Assembly (NCBI GenBank): GCA_026075535.2 | Contig: AP026543.1 | Location: 1,302,001 to 1,366,000, forward strand | Reading direction: 5' to 3' | From: Tricholoma matsutake | Taxonomy: Eukaryota; Basidiomycota; Agaricomycetes; Agaricales; Tricholomataceae | Length of the DNA: 64,000 nucleotides | Shown here: positions 18,853 through 29,186 of the stretch, piece by piece | Layout: the number at the start of each line of letters is the position of its first letter | Numbering within the stretch: position 1 is the first letter of the stretch | Notes under the pieces: model-generated | Database searches by the model: none | Seen by the model: only the letters and a program-made list of their open reading frames with translations | Told to the model about the DNA's origin: nothing | Position numbers and translations under genes: made by a program

Positions 18853-20721
18853 GCTGAACCAGCATTAATTTTTATACACCTGTAGCCAGTAGGACACATA
18901 CCTTAATAGTGGCAAGATGGACTGTGTGTGGCATGCAGCGCATGTGAGAGTCCATAGCCAAGAAGTGCACACTGGCTTCCTCAGAGCACCACTCAATTCC
19001 TACAGCAAGTGTGTCATTGTTTGTAGCATTGTCCATAACTAGAGCAATAATCTTAGAGCAAGTTGTCAATAAAATGGTACTGACTTGTATGTGTAATAGA
19101 CTTACCCGCCCAATAAGGTCATATTGCTTCAGTGTCTCCCACACTGCCTCTGCCATATTCTCCCCTGAAGGTTCTCCAGCAAGTTCTTGAAAATCAATGA
19201 GAAGCTCCTCTGAATTATATCACAAACATTAAGAAAGGACTGAGCCTGGAGTTCATCAACATACTGAGTTGTCCTTCATTAGTCACGTAATGAGCAACTA
19301 TTGCCAAAAAAGAATACTGATTGCTTGATGTCCATGCATCAAGAGATAAAGCAACCTTTCCTTTGAGATTCTATGTGATAGTGAGTAAGAAGGTCAACAT
19401 ACAATACTGGATCATACCCACAGCAAACATTTCACAGACATTATCAACCGCATCCTCACCCATCTTCATCACACAACGTCGGACCCCCTCTTGGCTAGGA
19501 AGCTTCACTGATGTGGCTGGGTGACATGCATAGCTCATCAGCTTAATGAACTCTTCCTTTTCGACCTCGTTGAAAGGTTGGTCACAGGCGACAATCCATT
19601 TGGTGAGCAGATGCTCGAATTTAGCTTGATCCCATGGTCCCTGTGTCATGGAATAGTTCTACTATCAGGAAAAAATGAGAATAGTAGAACATACAGCAGC
19701 ATTTGCCTCTTGCATACCAAACGCCTTCTGAATATTTGCCGTGGCAGCCTCCAGTTTTTTCAGGTACTCAGAATCACTTTTCACATCTAGAAATTTTTTC
19801 CCTGATGCAAATCCAATTTCTTCAGGTGTTGGGAGCTCAGCACGGTCCTTGAGTATGCAATACAGCTTGTACATGGTGTGGAAATGCTTCAGGTGACCGA
19901 TAAGCCCTGTTGAACATTGGTAAATAAAACCATTTCAATTGAAAAGAAAGCGCACGAACTGTTAAGATTACTCTTCATTAGCTTTGTCACTGTCAGAATT
20001 TTATGATTGCCATGGCAGCAGTGGTAGTACTTGTCACCAGGATCACCTGGCTGACCACCAGCGTTCTGATGAACAACTTTGTAGAATAGGTCTATCAGAT
20101 TGCTCCATTTCACCCCACCTGACTTCTGAAATACATACAATGTAAGTACTGTAACACAAGGCATCGAAATATGCACCTTTTTTCGGTTCTGTATTACTCA
20201 ACATCATTTCAGTGGGAGCAGGAGGATCTGGAGACATGGCACAATTGCATGCTGATATGTTTTGAGGGCTATCTTCATCTTCCACCTCCTTGACAGTGGT
20301 CTTGCGTGATTTCTTCTTTGCATGTGTCATGGATTTAGCTGTCGAGGAACCTGAAGCCGGGTTCATCTGTTGTGAGCATGCTGTTGATTTGGTTTGCTTG
20401 GTACGTGGTGCCATTTTCAAGGGGAGCATGTCAGCAATCTGAAAAACAAGGTGAGAATAGAATAAATAAAAGGAGTGAAAAATATACCTCATCATTTGGA
20501 ATCATACCATCCAATCCATTTGAGTCAGATTCTGAGCCTGATTCATCAGAGTCGCCAGAGCCTGAGCTCAAAAATTCACTATCTTCATCATCATCATCAT
20601 CCTCCCCTTGCACAACCTTCTTTGCTTGTTTGCGTTTGCATTTGTGCTTACAATGTGCACTCCGGCATTTCTCAGGAAGGCCATCTTTGTCGATCCCTTC
20701 TTCTTCAATCAATACCACCAT
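18853..20721 (-). pseudogene. hAT transposase (hAT-T), N-terminal and central part
   Basis: The minus strand carries an acidic first exon (MVVLIEEEGIDKDGLPEKC, then CKHKCKRKQAKKVV). A likely intron near 20440-20488 follows, then a Lys/Ser-rich stretch with SRKTTVKEVEDEDSP. Next is a BED-type segment (GDPGDKYYHCCHGNHKILTV), then TPEEIGFASGKKFLD, DQPFNEVEKEEFIKLM, VALSLDAWTSSNQYSF and VMDNATNNDTL..RCMPHTVHLATIK. DAWTS and DNATNND contain the first two catalytic Asp motifs of hAT transposases. Frameshifts are present. The reading stops near 18853; the C-terminal half lies at 35058-36350 on the other strand. Confidence 0.85.
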
Positions 20722-21847
20722 ATTCTTACCCCAGTTTGCTCACTTTGAATCTATTGAACCATGACGTGAGGACTGTGTGAAATACAAGACTTTGTAGATG
20801 GTTAATTTACCTTGTACTCGAGTAGAAGGCAACAACATGGTAGTATAGTGTGAATGTTGGTTCATTGAGTTTCCTGAAAGTTAAAACTAGTGCAAGATTT
20901 AAGGGTCCCATGTACATCAAGAGCAGCGGCCATCCCAAGAGTAAAAAAACCCCAAAAGATAGAGAACCCTCAAACATTTCATGAGATTTGAAATTAGACT
21001 TGACAACATAAAATGGCATTAAACATTGTTACATATATCTGGCAACCTATAAATACACTATCTAGGAAATACAGCAATAAGTAGGCAAAAAATCTAAAAT
21101 GATATGCATACCAAGTCAGAACAGGGAGACTGGTACAATGGTGGCTTTGCAGTGTGAATGTTGAGCAGTGCGAGGTAGCAAGTAGCAAGGGACATGATAG
21201 TTTGAAGTCCACAATGTTGGTGGCAAGCCCTATACATAGTAAGCATTGGCTGGAGGTGAGATGTTTCATCATTGTTGAAAAGTTAAGGCTGTTGGAATAC
21301 AAACCATGGTGTAAGCTCAGGTTAGGGTTAACCATGGGCAAATCTTACACAGCCACTGGTTACAAATGTCTCGCATGTTGTTGAAACTTTTCTATTCTAT
21401 TTGATTGATTTACTCCACTATGTATTTCAAAGATTGTATCCTACCTACCATATATTAGCTAAAGGCTATGCTTGTAGTTACATAGAGTACATAAAAAGTG
21501 ACCTACTTCATAGTAGCACCTCAGTCTGTTCTACACTGACTGAGGTGGGCATAACATAACTTCCTTACTGATTATTTATATTTTACTAACTTATTGTAGT
21601 ATATCTGATTCCATTAGGTACTATTGGGTATCAATAAAGTCTGTTCTATGCTGACTGAGTATATCTGATTCCATTAAAGGCATGTTGTACATGCCATGCA
21701 TGGCCATAACTGTACGGCATCACATGGCATCAAACTGTACCATATACCATACTGTCAGCAGACAGCACAGCTCCCTGATGGTATGGGTACCATGGCCATA
21801 ATACGGCACCGTACAACAGCTGATGTATGGCATGGTGCACAGCCCTA
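20722..21847 (-). mobile_element. hAT-T element, 5' flank and terminus
   Basis: This is non-coding sequence upstream of the transposase start. At 21835-21847 it ends GTGCACAGCCCTA, that is, TAGGGCTGTGCAC read on the minus strand. The other terminus (GTGTGCAGCCCTA at 36541-36553) is its partner. The outer flanks GATGCACC (21848-21855, inverse GGTGCATC) and GTGGCATC (36554-36561) agree at 6 of 8 bases. Subterminal repeats of GGCATGG/CCATGCC occur at 21660-21840. Confidence 0.6.
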
Positions 21848-21899
21848 GATGCACCCATATCCATGGACTTTAGTACATCATCCATGGATATTCACCCAG

Positions 21900-22233
21900 A
21901 TGGACCTGGGTCCATCCACAGTAGTCCCTAGTCCATGCAGAGTCTGTTTCAGTTTTGCATTGATAGAATTCCCCTCTTTGGGCTGGAAAGATGGTAAGCC
22001 ATATAATCTGAGATTGCAACTCTTTGATAGCATGCACCTTCCAGAGTACTAGGCTGTGGGCATCAATGCCAGCTAATGAACCATATTTTCATTCTTCTTG
22101 GATTTTCTTCTTCAGGTCGCCCACCATAAACTTAGGATTGTGCCAGGATGGCCCTTCAATATCGATTGGAAACACCTTGGTTTCACCTTCGATAACACAA
22201 AGAAGCTGAAGATCACCATCACCATGGTTCATA
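21900..22233 (-). pseudogene. Crinkler-like N-terminal header domain
   Basis: The frame from the ATG at 22233 reads GDLQLLCVIEGETKVFPIDI, then GDLKKKIQEE. After one frame change it continues LAGIDAHSLVLWKVHAIKE. This LxLxCxVxG..FPVxI..(V/L)xxLKxxIxEE..LxLWKV layout is the ubiquitin-like N-terminal header of Crinkler (CRN/RHS) proteins, known from oomycetes and also many basidiomycetes. No C-terminal toxin-like or nuclease domain follows. A shift and later stops make it a relic. Confidence 0.6.
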
Positions 22234-22564
22234 GTGGCCAGGGCTTGGTCAGATGTGGACAAGGGAAAAGGTGCTCCACTGGGTTTGCTGATGCATTGTG
22301 ATGTTTGCATGACAACATGGTAACACCACACATTCGGACTAAGACTGATGGTAATAAAGAAACTATATTCCTCCTAGGCCTGCTATGAAGTATAGGGGGT
22401 TTATATAGATACTAGATGAGTCATTATCTCAGTATTGGAGCCTATTACTAAGATTGCACAATCATGGGTGAACAAGTAAATCAAGTGTAATCAAGTCCAA
22501 ATGTATCTGTAATGGTCACTTTTGCTACATACGCCCTCCAGCAGATGTCCCAACATCTGCTTTT
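22234..22564. other. Non-coding gap
   Basis: AT-rich sequence without a credible ORF. The run CGCCCTCCAGCAGATGTCC near 22531 looks like an element boundary, but I could not find a matching partner. Confidence 0.3.
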
Positions 22565-23413
22565 CTAGTTCTTTGGCCTTTTTGTGTTTGCTTTAGCTCC
22601 AGGTTTGGATCCCTTGGCAGTTTTAGGTCCTGTCGAAGATGCAGCTGTGAGTCCCACATGTGTAGAACTGTTTGTTCCACTCACAGAAGAGAGAGAAGAC
22701 TTGGGTGGGTCAACAGACATGGCACAATTCTGGTTAGATGGCCCTGCTGTGGGAGTCTGGGAGCATTCAATGGGTTTTGGCACAGCAGCAACTGTTTCAC
22801 TTGTCCAAGCATCTGAATGTCTCTTCTTATGGGTCTTTGGTTTAGGCTTGGGATTGGGATTATGAGGGGTAGTGGGATATGGTGCTGTGCTGGTTTGTCG
22901 GTTCATTTGCTCATTTATGGCACAATCACAGTGTATCACTTGGCTCGCAGTTTGCATCAGCAATCCCTGAGTTATGTCAGCTTCATAAGGTGAGAGAACC
23001 ATACTCCCCTCACTGAGAACTGATGGAACATGATCTCTGACAGGTGTAAGTGTGGATGGAGGTTGAGGCAACAATGAGCATGAAGCTGTGGTGGATCTAG
23101 AGTGGGGCAGATCTGAAGGTGGTCCCATACACACGGTACAGTTATGCAGGTCTACCTGGAAGAGTGTGGTGTTGGGGGCAGTACCTTGAGGGTCCACTCC
23201 AACCATGGTAGCGAACCGGATGAAGCAATTCCTGGAGTCATCACTGAAACTTTTGGCAAATTCATGATACCTGCCAGGCTCAACATCAGGATTGCCTGAA
23301 CGCAGGGATTGGTCATAGTGAATGAAGCTTTGGATCTGGTGTGAGGAATAGCAGACATGATGATCTGGAATGTTGGGATCGGCAAGGATCCAGTAATCGC
23401 TGATGATGCTCAA
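22565..23413 (-). CDS. Hypothetical Pro/Ser-rich protein (C-terminal part of a longer gene?)
   Basis: A clean 282-codon frame. It begins SDYWILADPNIPDHHVCYSS, with EPGRYHEFAKSFSDDSRNCF near residue 50 and CTVCMGPPSDLP near 95. A long Pro/Ser/Thr-rich, Lys-rich tail ends in KPGAKANTKRPKN. The N-terminal block resembles a multi-copy mushroom family I cannot name. The apparent start Met comes from the edge of the LTR at 23401, so the real N-terminus was probably upstream and removed. The basic tail suggests nuclear location (inference). Confidence 0.5.
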   Translation of the reverse strand: MSIISDYWILADPNIPDHHVCYSSHQIQSFIHYDQSLRSGNPDVEPGRYHEFAKSFSDDSRNCFIRFATMVGVDPQGTAPNTTLFQVDLHNCTVCMGPPSDLPHSRSTTASCSLLPQPPSTLTPVRDHVPSVLSEGSMVLSPYEADITQGLLMQTASQVIHCDCAINEQMNRQTSTAPYPTTPHNPNPKPKPKTHKKRHSDAWTSETVAAVPKPIECSQTPTAGPSNQNCAMSVDPPKSSLSSVSGTNSSTHVGLTAASSTGPKTAKGSKPGAKANTKRPKN

Positions 23414-23841
23414 CCTGGAAATTCTACCAAAACCAACTAAACTAGTCTTAGGAGATATAACATGAGTCAGAGTAAGGTTGCGAGGTACTACTGAATATCA
23501 CCATGCTATCCAAAGGGTGGTAAATGTACTGTGAAATGTTGCGAAGCAGTATTAGGTGGTGCAAAGTTCTGCGAAACCATATGAAGTAGCACAAAACACT
23601 ACGAAGTGTTTTGAAATGAAATGAAAGAGTTTACTGAGGTTAGGTTTAACTTTTGGAGGAGTTCAACACCTTCTGGATGATCTATACCCTTTCTGAGTCA
23701 GAGAACCTTTTGAAGGCACAGAACTCCTCACTCGGATGCCATCAGGCAAGTAAGGGTTGATCCACAGCCAACATCATCACATGTTGTGTGACCTTGCTGT
23801 GACTGATTTGTCAGTTTCCAGGAACATCAATTGGTGTATCA
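23401..23841 (+). mobile_element. Short LTR-like insertion at the 5' end of the hypothetical gene
   Basis: It begins TGATGATGCTCAACC and ends GGTGTATCA, the same termini as the 1.1-kb LTR at 14601-15705. Flanks TCGC and GCGC agree at 3 of 4 bases. It contains tandem-like CGAAG/TGCGAA motifs. It separates the hypothetical ORF from its presumed upstream exon. Confidence 0.5.
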
Positions 23842-24459
23842 GCGCGCCTCGTCTAGTAGCTAATCTATGTACTATGAATTACACTATGTGCTTTTAAGGT
23901 GTAAATGAACTATATACTAGAGTATCATGAGATAATAGTTGTGAATTATTTACTTAGGTGATGTTTGCTTTTTATTTTCCTTATCTGAGTCGGGGCTTAA
24001 TTTCCATTTGCCAGGGTGCGCATGATGGCCAAGATTTGTGGAGCACCAGTTCCGCCTCCCCATAAACACCGCCTGTCTTTCATTTCTTTCATTGGCTTGC
24101 GACGCGCTTGAGGTGCAGAGTGGCTATTTCCAAGAATTACCCAAAACAGAACATTATTGATGTATGCCTGATTACTTTCTTCTTCTACTGAAAATAAAAA
24201 ATTGAGAACCTAGACCCTCTGGAGAATTATATTTTACATAGATCTTAGGTTTTACTTTTGCAAAAAAAGTGGAATTGAATGAGTAATTAGAAATACAGTG
24301 TTTTGTCACAATTTGTCTGGGTAGGCATGTACGCAGCTTTGTAGGCTTCAATAGGACATCATACTAGCCTACCTAAGCAAGCATGTTAGTTCTGTCAAGG
24401 CATACTTAGTGATGACTGGATCCAATCAACAACATGCACTGTGGACCTAGCACAATATG
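23842..24459. other. Unassigned sequence
   Basis: I see no gene here. A stretch at 24040-24130 (CCGCCTCCCCATAAACACC) keeps more CpG than its surroundings and might be unique host DNA. Confidence 0.3.
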
Positions 24460-25019
24460 ATTTTCAGCCATTTAAATTCAGAAATGTGAATTTCCTAACA
24501 TAAATGGCTGAATTCAGGGTGGATGAATTTGGGATGAATTTTCATCCCAAATATTTCAGCCATCCAAGGGATGGAGTTCATATGTGTTACATTACAAAAT
24601 ATTCTTAACCTAATGGGATGAATTTTCATTTTACAAGGGGATGAAATACAGGGGATAATTTCAATCCAAGATGAGGGTATGGATTTGCAACCATCTTAAT
24701 GTGTGAATTTTCATCAAACTTTTCAACAATTTATGGGATAGTGTTTCCTGCCACAAAGGTGTGAATAACAGGGTGTGTTTTCAGCCTGAAATAACATACA
24801 AATTTCATACTATTATGAGATGATTTTAGTAGGGAAATTTCTTTCATTAAATATTGAATTGACTGTTCCTTCCTCAGGTATTATTGTTATTGTTTTCAGT
24901 CAGAATGAGAGGATACTTCAGGATTACAAGTGTTAAGAGAATTTTTTTCATCCCAAAAAAGGGGATTTTTCATTTGTGTTGTAATTGTTTTACTGACAAG
25001 TCATTTGCAGCCCACCCTC

Positions 25020-26741
25020 AACACATCACATGATGAATGTTGAACATCACGTCACATCAACATCAACCATAACCACCATGCCACCATCTCACCTCACCAC
25101 AACCACCACCATTGATGATGATGATGCTCCCCCCTCTCTCCTCTCTCTTCCCACGACCCCAATGCCATCAACGCTGATGCCCATGACAACAAACACAACA
25201 CTGGCAACACCACCTGTGGCCACAAATGAGCTACCTCACTCACACTGCAGCCCAAATGACGTGAATCATCGCTTGGGCCATAGTAAGTTTTTTTCTTCTA
25301 TAATTCGTGTTCATTTTACTAACTAAACTATTACTTTATGTTTAGGGAAAAAATGAGGCCTACGACGCACGACAGGAATGATGGGAATGACAAACGACAA
25401 ATGGGAGGGGCAGAGATGGGCGATGATGATGATGACGGTGATGGTGATGGAAGACAGGACGGCAGCAGGAGGCCCATATAGCAGGACCCACCAGGTAAGT
25501 ACACCACCCCCTCATTTACCCGCCACGTCATGCTGACGATGCCCCCACCTCCTTCCCCAGAGCTCAACAACGACATCTGAGAAACATCCGCCCCATGCCC
25601 ATGAGTGATTGCTCATGGGGTGGATCACAGGTGCTCACTGCCAATGCCATCCACGCCCCACACCATGCTGCTGTGGACAACATGGCACCTGCCCCTATGC
25701 CTATGAGCAACTGCTCGTAGGGTGGGATCGCAGGTGCAGCCTGTCTACAATGACAGGGTGGGGAGGGGACAACACTGCCAGCACCAGCACCTGCAGGATG
25801 ATGATGGGACACAGGGCAGGGGGGACGACATGATAATGGAGGAGAATGACACCCACCCCATGCCTACGAGCACCTGCTTGTAGGGTGGATTGTGGGCATC
25901 TACAGTGATGGAACAACAAGGGGGACGACATGACAACAAGGGGACCAAAAGTTTTTTTCTTTTCTTTTTTTCTTATTCAATTGTACTAATAAACAATTCT
26001 ACTTCATTTTCTAGGGAGAAACTCGACCAGCTATGCTGAAAATGGGCACCCTGACCCCAACCAATGATATGCGATGTGTATCGTCATTTGGGGCATGTAA
26101 GTTTTTTTCTTTTCTTTCTTTCTTATTCAATCATACTAACCATTAGATTAATTGATTTTTTAAGGAAAAAGAGGAATCACCCCAAAAACGGGCACCCCAT
26201 GCCCTGGGTGATGAACAAAGGAGGAAATGAGAGGGGTGGAGCAGGGAACAGATGGCGACGGGAGGGGATGGCACTCGGAGGCCCATATAGGGCAGGTACA
26301 CACCCCACCCCTCTTAGTGTTGCCTTGACCGACTTGGGGCATTTTTGTATTTTTAAAATAACTTGACACAATGCACTCAGCCTGCTTAGTGTTGAGAGAG
26401 GACCCATCGACTTTTGGGGCTCCCTATCTATGTGAATATTTTCAGAATTCTATACAATTTATTGGAGTTAATATTCCCTTTGACTCATTTGTGTCAAGTC
26501 AACCAGCAAAAATGAGTCAAAGGCAATATCAACTCCAATAAATTGTATAGAATTCTGAAAGTATTCACATAGATAGGGAGCCCCAAAAGTCGATGGGTCC
26601 TCTCTCAACACTAAGCAGGCTGAGTGCAATGTGTCAAGTTATTTTAAAGATACAAAAATGCCCCAAGTCAGTCAAGGCAACGCTAACCCCTCCTCTTTTA
26701 CCTGCCACCTCATGCTGACGACCCCCCACCACCTTCCCCAG
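25020..26741 (+). repeat. Intron/exon payload in the TTCATCCC element
   Basis: Introns: 25283-25345 (GTAAGTTTT to GTTTAG), 25495-25560 (C-rich, GTAAGTACACC to TTCCCCAG), a unit ending TTTTCTAG at about 26013 whose donor is degraded, 26097-26164 (GTAAGTTTT to TTTTAAG) and 26296-26741 (C-rich, GTACACACC to TTCCCCAG). The last one has been expanded by the hairpin MITE at 26315-26685. Exons contain hairpins such as CTACGAGCACCTGCTTGTAG and CTATGAGCAACTGCTCGTAG. Confidence 0.6.
26315..26685. mobile_element. 371-bp hairpin MITE, TAGTGTTGCC family
   Basis: An almost perfect fold-back with arms of about 175 bp and a centre near 26500. The ends are TAGTGTTGCCTTGACCGAC and the inverse TAGCGTTGCCTTGACTGAC. 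An 8-bp duplication ACCCCTCT/ACCCCTCC flanks it (26307-26314, 26686-26693). It sits wholly inside a predicted C-rich intron. Confidence 0.9.
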
Positions 26742-27479
26742 GGCACGACGAACCAGCACCCGCCACACATCCATGAGCAACTGCTCTTGGGGTGGATCGT
26801 GGGTGCATCCTCTGATGATGGGGATGAGGGTGATGACAAGTGCAACCCAGCACCCAGCACCACCATCGAGATGACCAAACCACAGCACCAGACCCCTCTG
26901 CTATGAGCAACTGCTCATAGGGAGTAAGGCTGGTGCATAGGAGGTGGAGATGACATGGCAAGGGGGACAGGGACAGGGACAACAACGATGGGGATGTGAT
27001 GGGACAACAGGCTGACAATGAGGCATCAGGGGTCTGGGGGATTTTTTTGCTTCTTTTGAGTAGATTTTGTATCTTAGTGGCTTGAAATTTACTCTGATAC
27101 ATGATGAAACTATTCTATCAATGGGATGAAAAAACATTATTGGCAGGTTCTTTCATTCCTCTTAAACGCCTGGAAAGTTGATGAAATTCAACCCAGGTAG
27201 AGGGGTGTTATTTATGCCCATATAAAGATGAAAACCATCCCATGGGATGAATTTAGTGTGGGATGAACTGGGGACAAAATGTGGGAGGTTTTCATCCCAT
27301 CAACTCATCCCTTACAAATAGGAAAAGGCATTCTTTTTCACTCCTCTTAGTGGTAGATTTTCATGCCAACTCCTGATGAAACGTATTCCATTTTGGGGTT
27401 TATCAATACATGAAAACTATACCATAAATATATCATTTTACAATATCTAAAGGTATGAAATGTCCTACCCCTCGGGCCC

Positions 27480-28745
27480 CATAGTGGGAAGGATGCAAGG
27501 CCCTCTAGATGTCATCTGTCAGACCGACCATCAAATAGTCATAAAACAACTGCTTGTCAAAGCAGTTTGAAGCTAAAAGAATGTGTTTCAAGGACTTGCA
27601 ATGATTTTTGAGGAGTTGCAATGATTTTTGAGAAGTTGCAATGATTTTTGAGGTGTTGCAATATTTTTCAAGCTTTTTTCAAAGAAGTCTCGAGGAATTT
27701 CAAGTGTGCAAATATGTTCGAATGCAAGATTGGGGGACTAGATGAGTAGTAGAAGCAAAGCAAAGGCAAATCAAGGGAAATGAGAGCAAAAATAGCATAA
27801 TGCAAGGAATTTCAAGGAATTTCAAGGAGGTTTAGCATAAAACACCAAACTTCGGACTGAATAAGACTAAACTGAACTCTCAAATCACTGTGATCTGGGA
27901 GGAAGACGACGACTTTCTTGTTTTTCTTTGTATCTAGTACATCTTTTTATATAAAATAAAGAAAGTACCTAAAAAGGCTAGAGAATATGAGGCAAACATG
28001 TGGAAAACTCAAGGCAAAAGACAATAGAAGTATATCAGAACAATAAAGCGAGACTAGAAAGGGTGAATATAACACATGATGAAGAAATAATAAGAAAGAA
28101 TAGCTAAAAGCAGACTGTCCTTGTTATAATTGAATAAAACATCGGAAACTGCTTCGAGCGGATTGTATGCATGCACATGCAGTCGAAATGTGTTCGATAT
28201 ACTCGAGATAGTGTCCCATGTGTCCAGCATGCATCCGAAGATTGTTCGAATAGGAAATACTGTGTCCAGAGATGTTTTTCAAGGTTTGAGGTTTTTCAAA
28301 GATTTTCAAAGTTTCTTCGGACTTCATTCGTGGCCCGAAATCAGTGCGATATTGTTCGACAATGGTAGGGGATACATCTGGCATGTGTGCAATGACCATT
28401 CAGATAGCGATATAGTGTCCAATGTCAATTTCTGATGTTCGGTGATTTTCAAAGTCAGTTGAGGAAATATCGGACTTGTTTGAAGGCCAATATCGCTGCG
28501 ATATTGCTCGAAACTGGTTCGGAACCCATCGACAATGTTGCAAGTGTATATCCTGAGCTGTACAAAGGTCGGGGAAATTGTATTATGGCAGCTGAAGGCA
28601 TATGAAGAATTTCAAAGCATTCTCATGACTTTGTAGAGGTTTGTAGAGGTTCATAGAGCTTTGGAGGGGTTCATATGGGTTTGTAGAGCTTTGACAACAA
28701 TCGTAGATGTGTCTTCTGAGCTTGAACGACAAGGTGGACCTATCA
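27480..28745 (+). mobile_element. LTR-like repeat related to the 1.1-kb LTR
   Basis: The right end GGACCTATCA followed by GCGG is identical in layout to that of the LTR at 14601-15705. The bodies share blocks (GAATATGAGGCAAACATGTG against GAACATGAGGCAAAAGAT; AGACTGTCCTT). The left boundary is unclear; TGTCAGACCGACC at 27521 is one candidate. A run of GTTGCAATGATTTTTGAG repeats lies at 27595-27660. There is no ORF of note. Confidence 0.5.
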
Positions 28746-29186
28746 GCGGATATTATCCATGTATATGCTGAACTCCTTTTTTGAGGCCTGTCAACATTGA
28801 ATGGATTGACTGATATGTCTGTTCAGGCCTGATATGGTAGGAAAGGGGCCTTTTCCACAAAACCCACAACGTTGAGACATGGATGAGAACATGGTTATGC
28901 AGAACAGTAGTATGCCTGACTAACTTGCAGTGAAAACTGTTGCTAATGTCCAATGTCTAATACCCCTAGGTTCAATGTGGCACCCAACTGCATCTGATGA
29001 TCTCCTTCAATTTAAATTTATTTTTTGTACACTGTTTGTAGGTGGGCAACATGTGTCATGTTACCGCTGTGTCTTGTTGAATCATGCTCTTGTTGATTGT
29101 ATTCAATTCAGCACTGCCACTTTGGTTTGACTATTTAATGTTCTATTTTTCCTTCAATGTTTGCCCACTGTTATTGCCTATGTTTA
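28746..29186. other. Upstream region of the DUF6532-like gene
   Basis: Short frames only. A CT/AT-rich stretch before 29187 may serve as promoter, but no specific motif can be named. Confidence 0.3.

Larger units (their letters stand above)
24460..27460. mobile_element. Element with TTCATCCC subterminal repeats carrying the intron payload
   Basis: Both flanks are packed with TTCATCCC and its inverse GGGATGAA (about 24530-24700 and 27230-27420), an arrangement typical of subterminal transposase-binding repeats. I could not fix exact termini or a target duplication. The centre (25020-27010) holds the same intron and hairpin modules as the hAT-A composites, but no hAT-A ends and no clear tRNA-like flanks. 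It looks like a different transposon family with the same cargo. Confidence 0.5.

Noticed and set aside
20043..20495. Histone H3 relationship, because MAPRTKQT resembles the H3 tail.
   Set aside because: The similarity is limited to a few residues. The methionine is internal to a hAT transposase leader and no histone fold follows.
27010..27480. Helitron end for the TTCATCCC element.
   Set aside because: I found no CTRR terminus with an upstream hairpin and no TC start at the other side.
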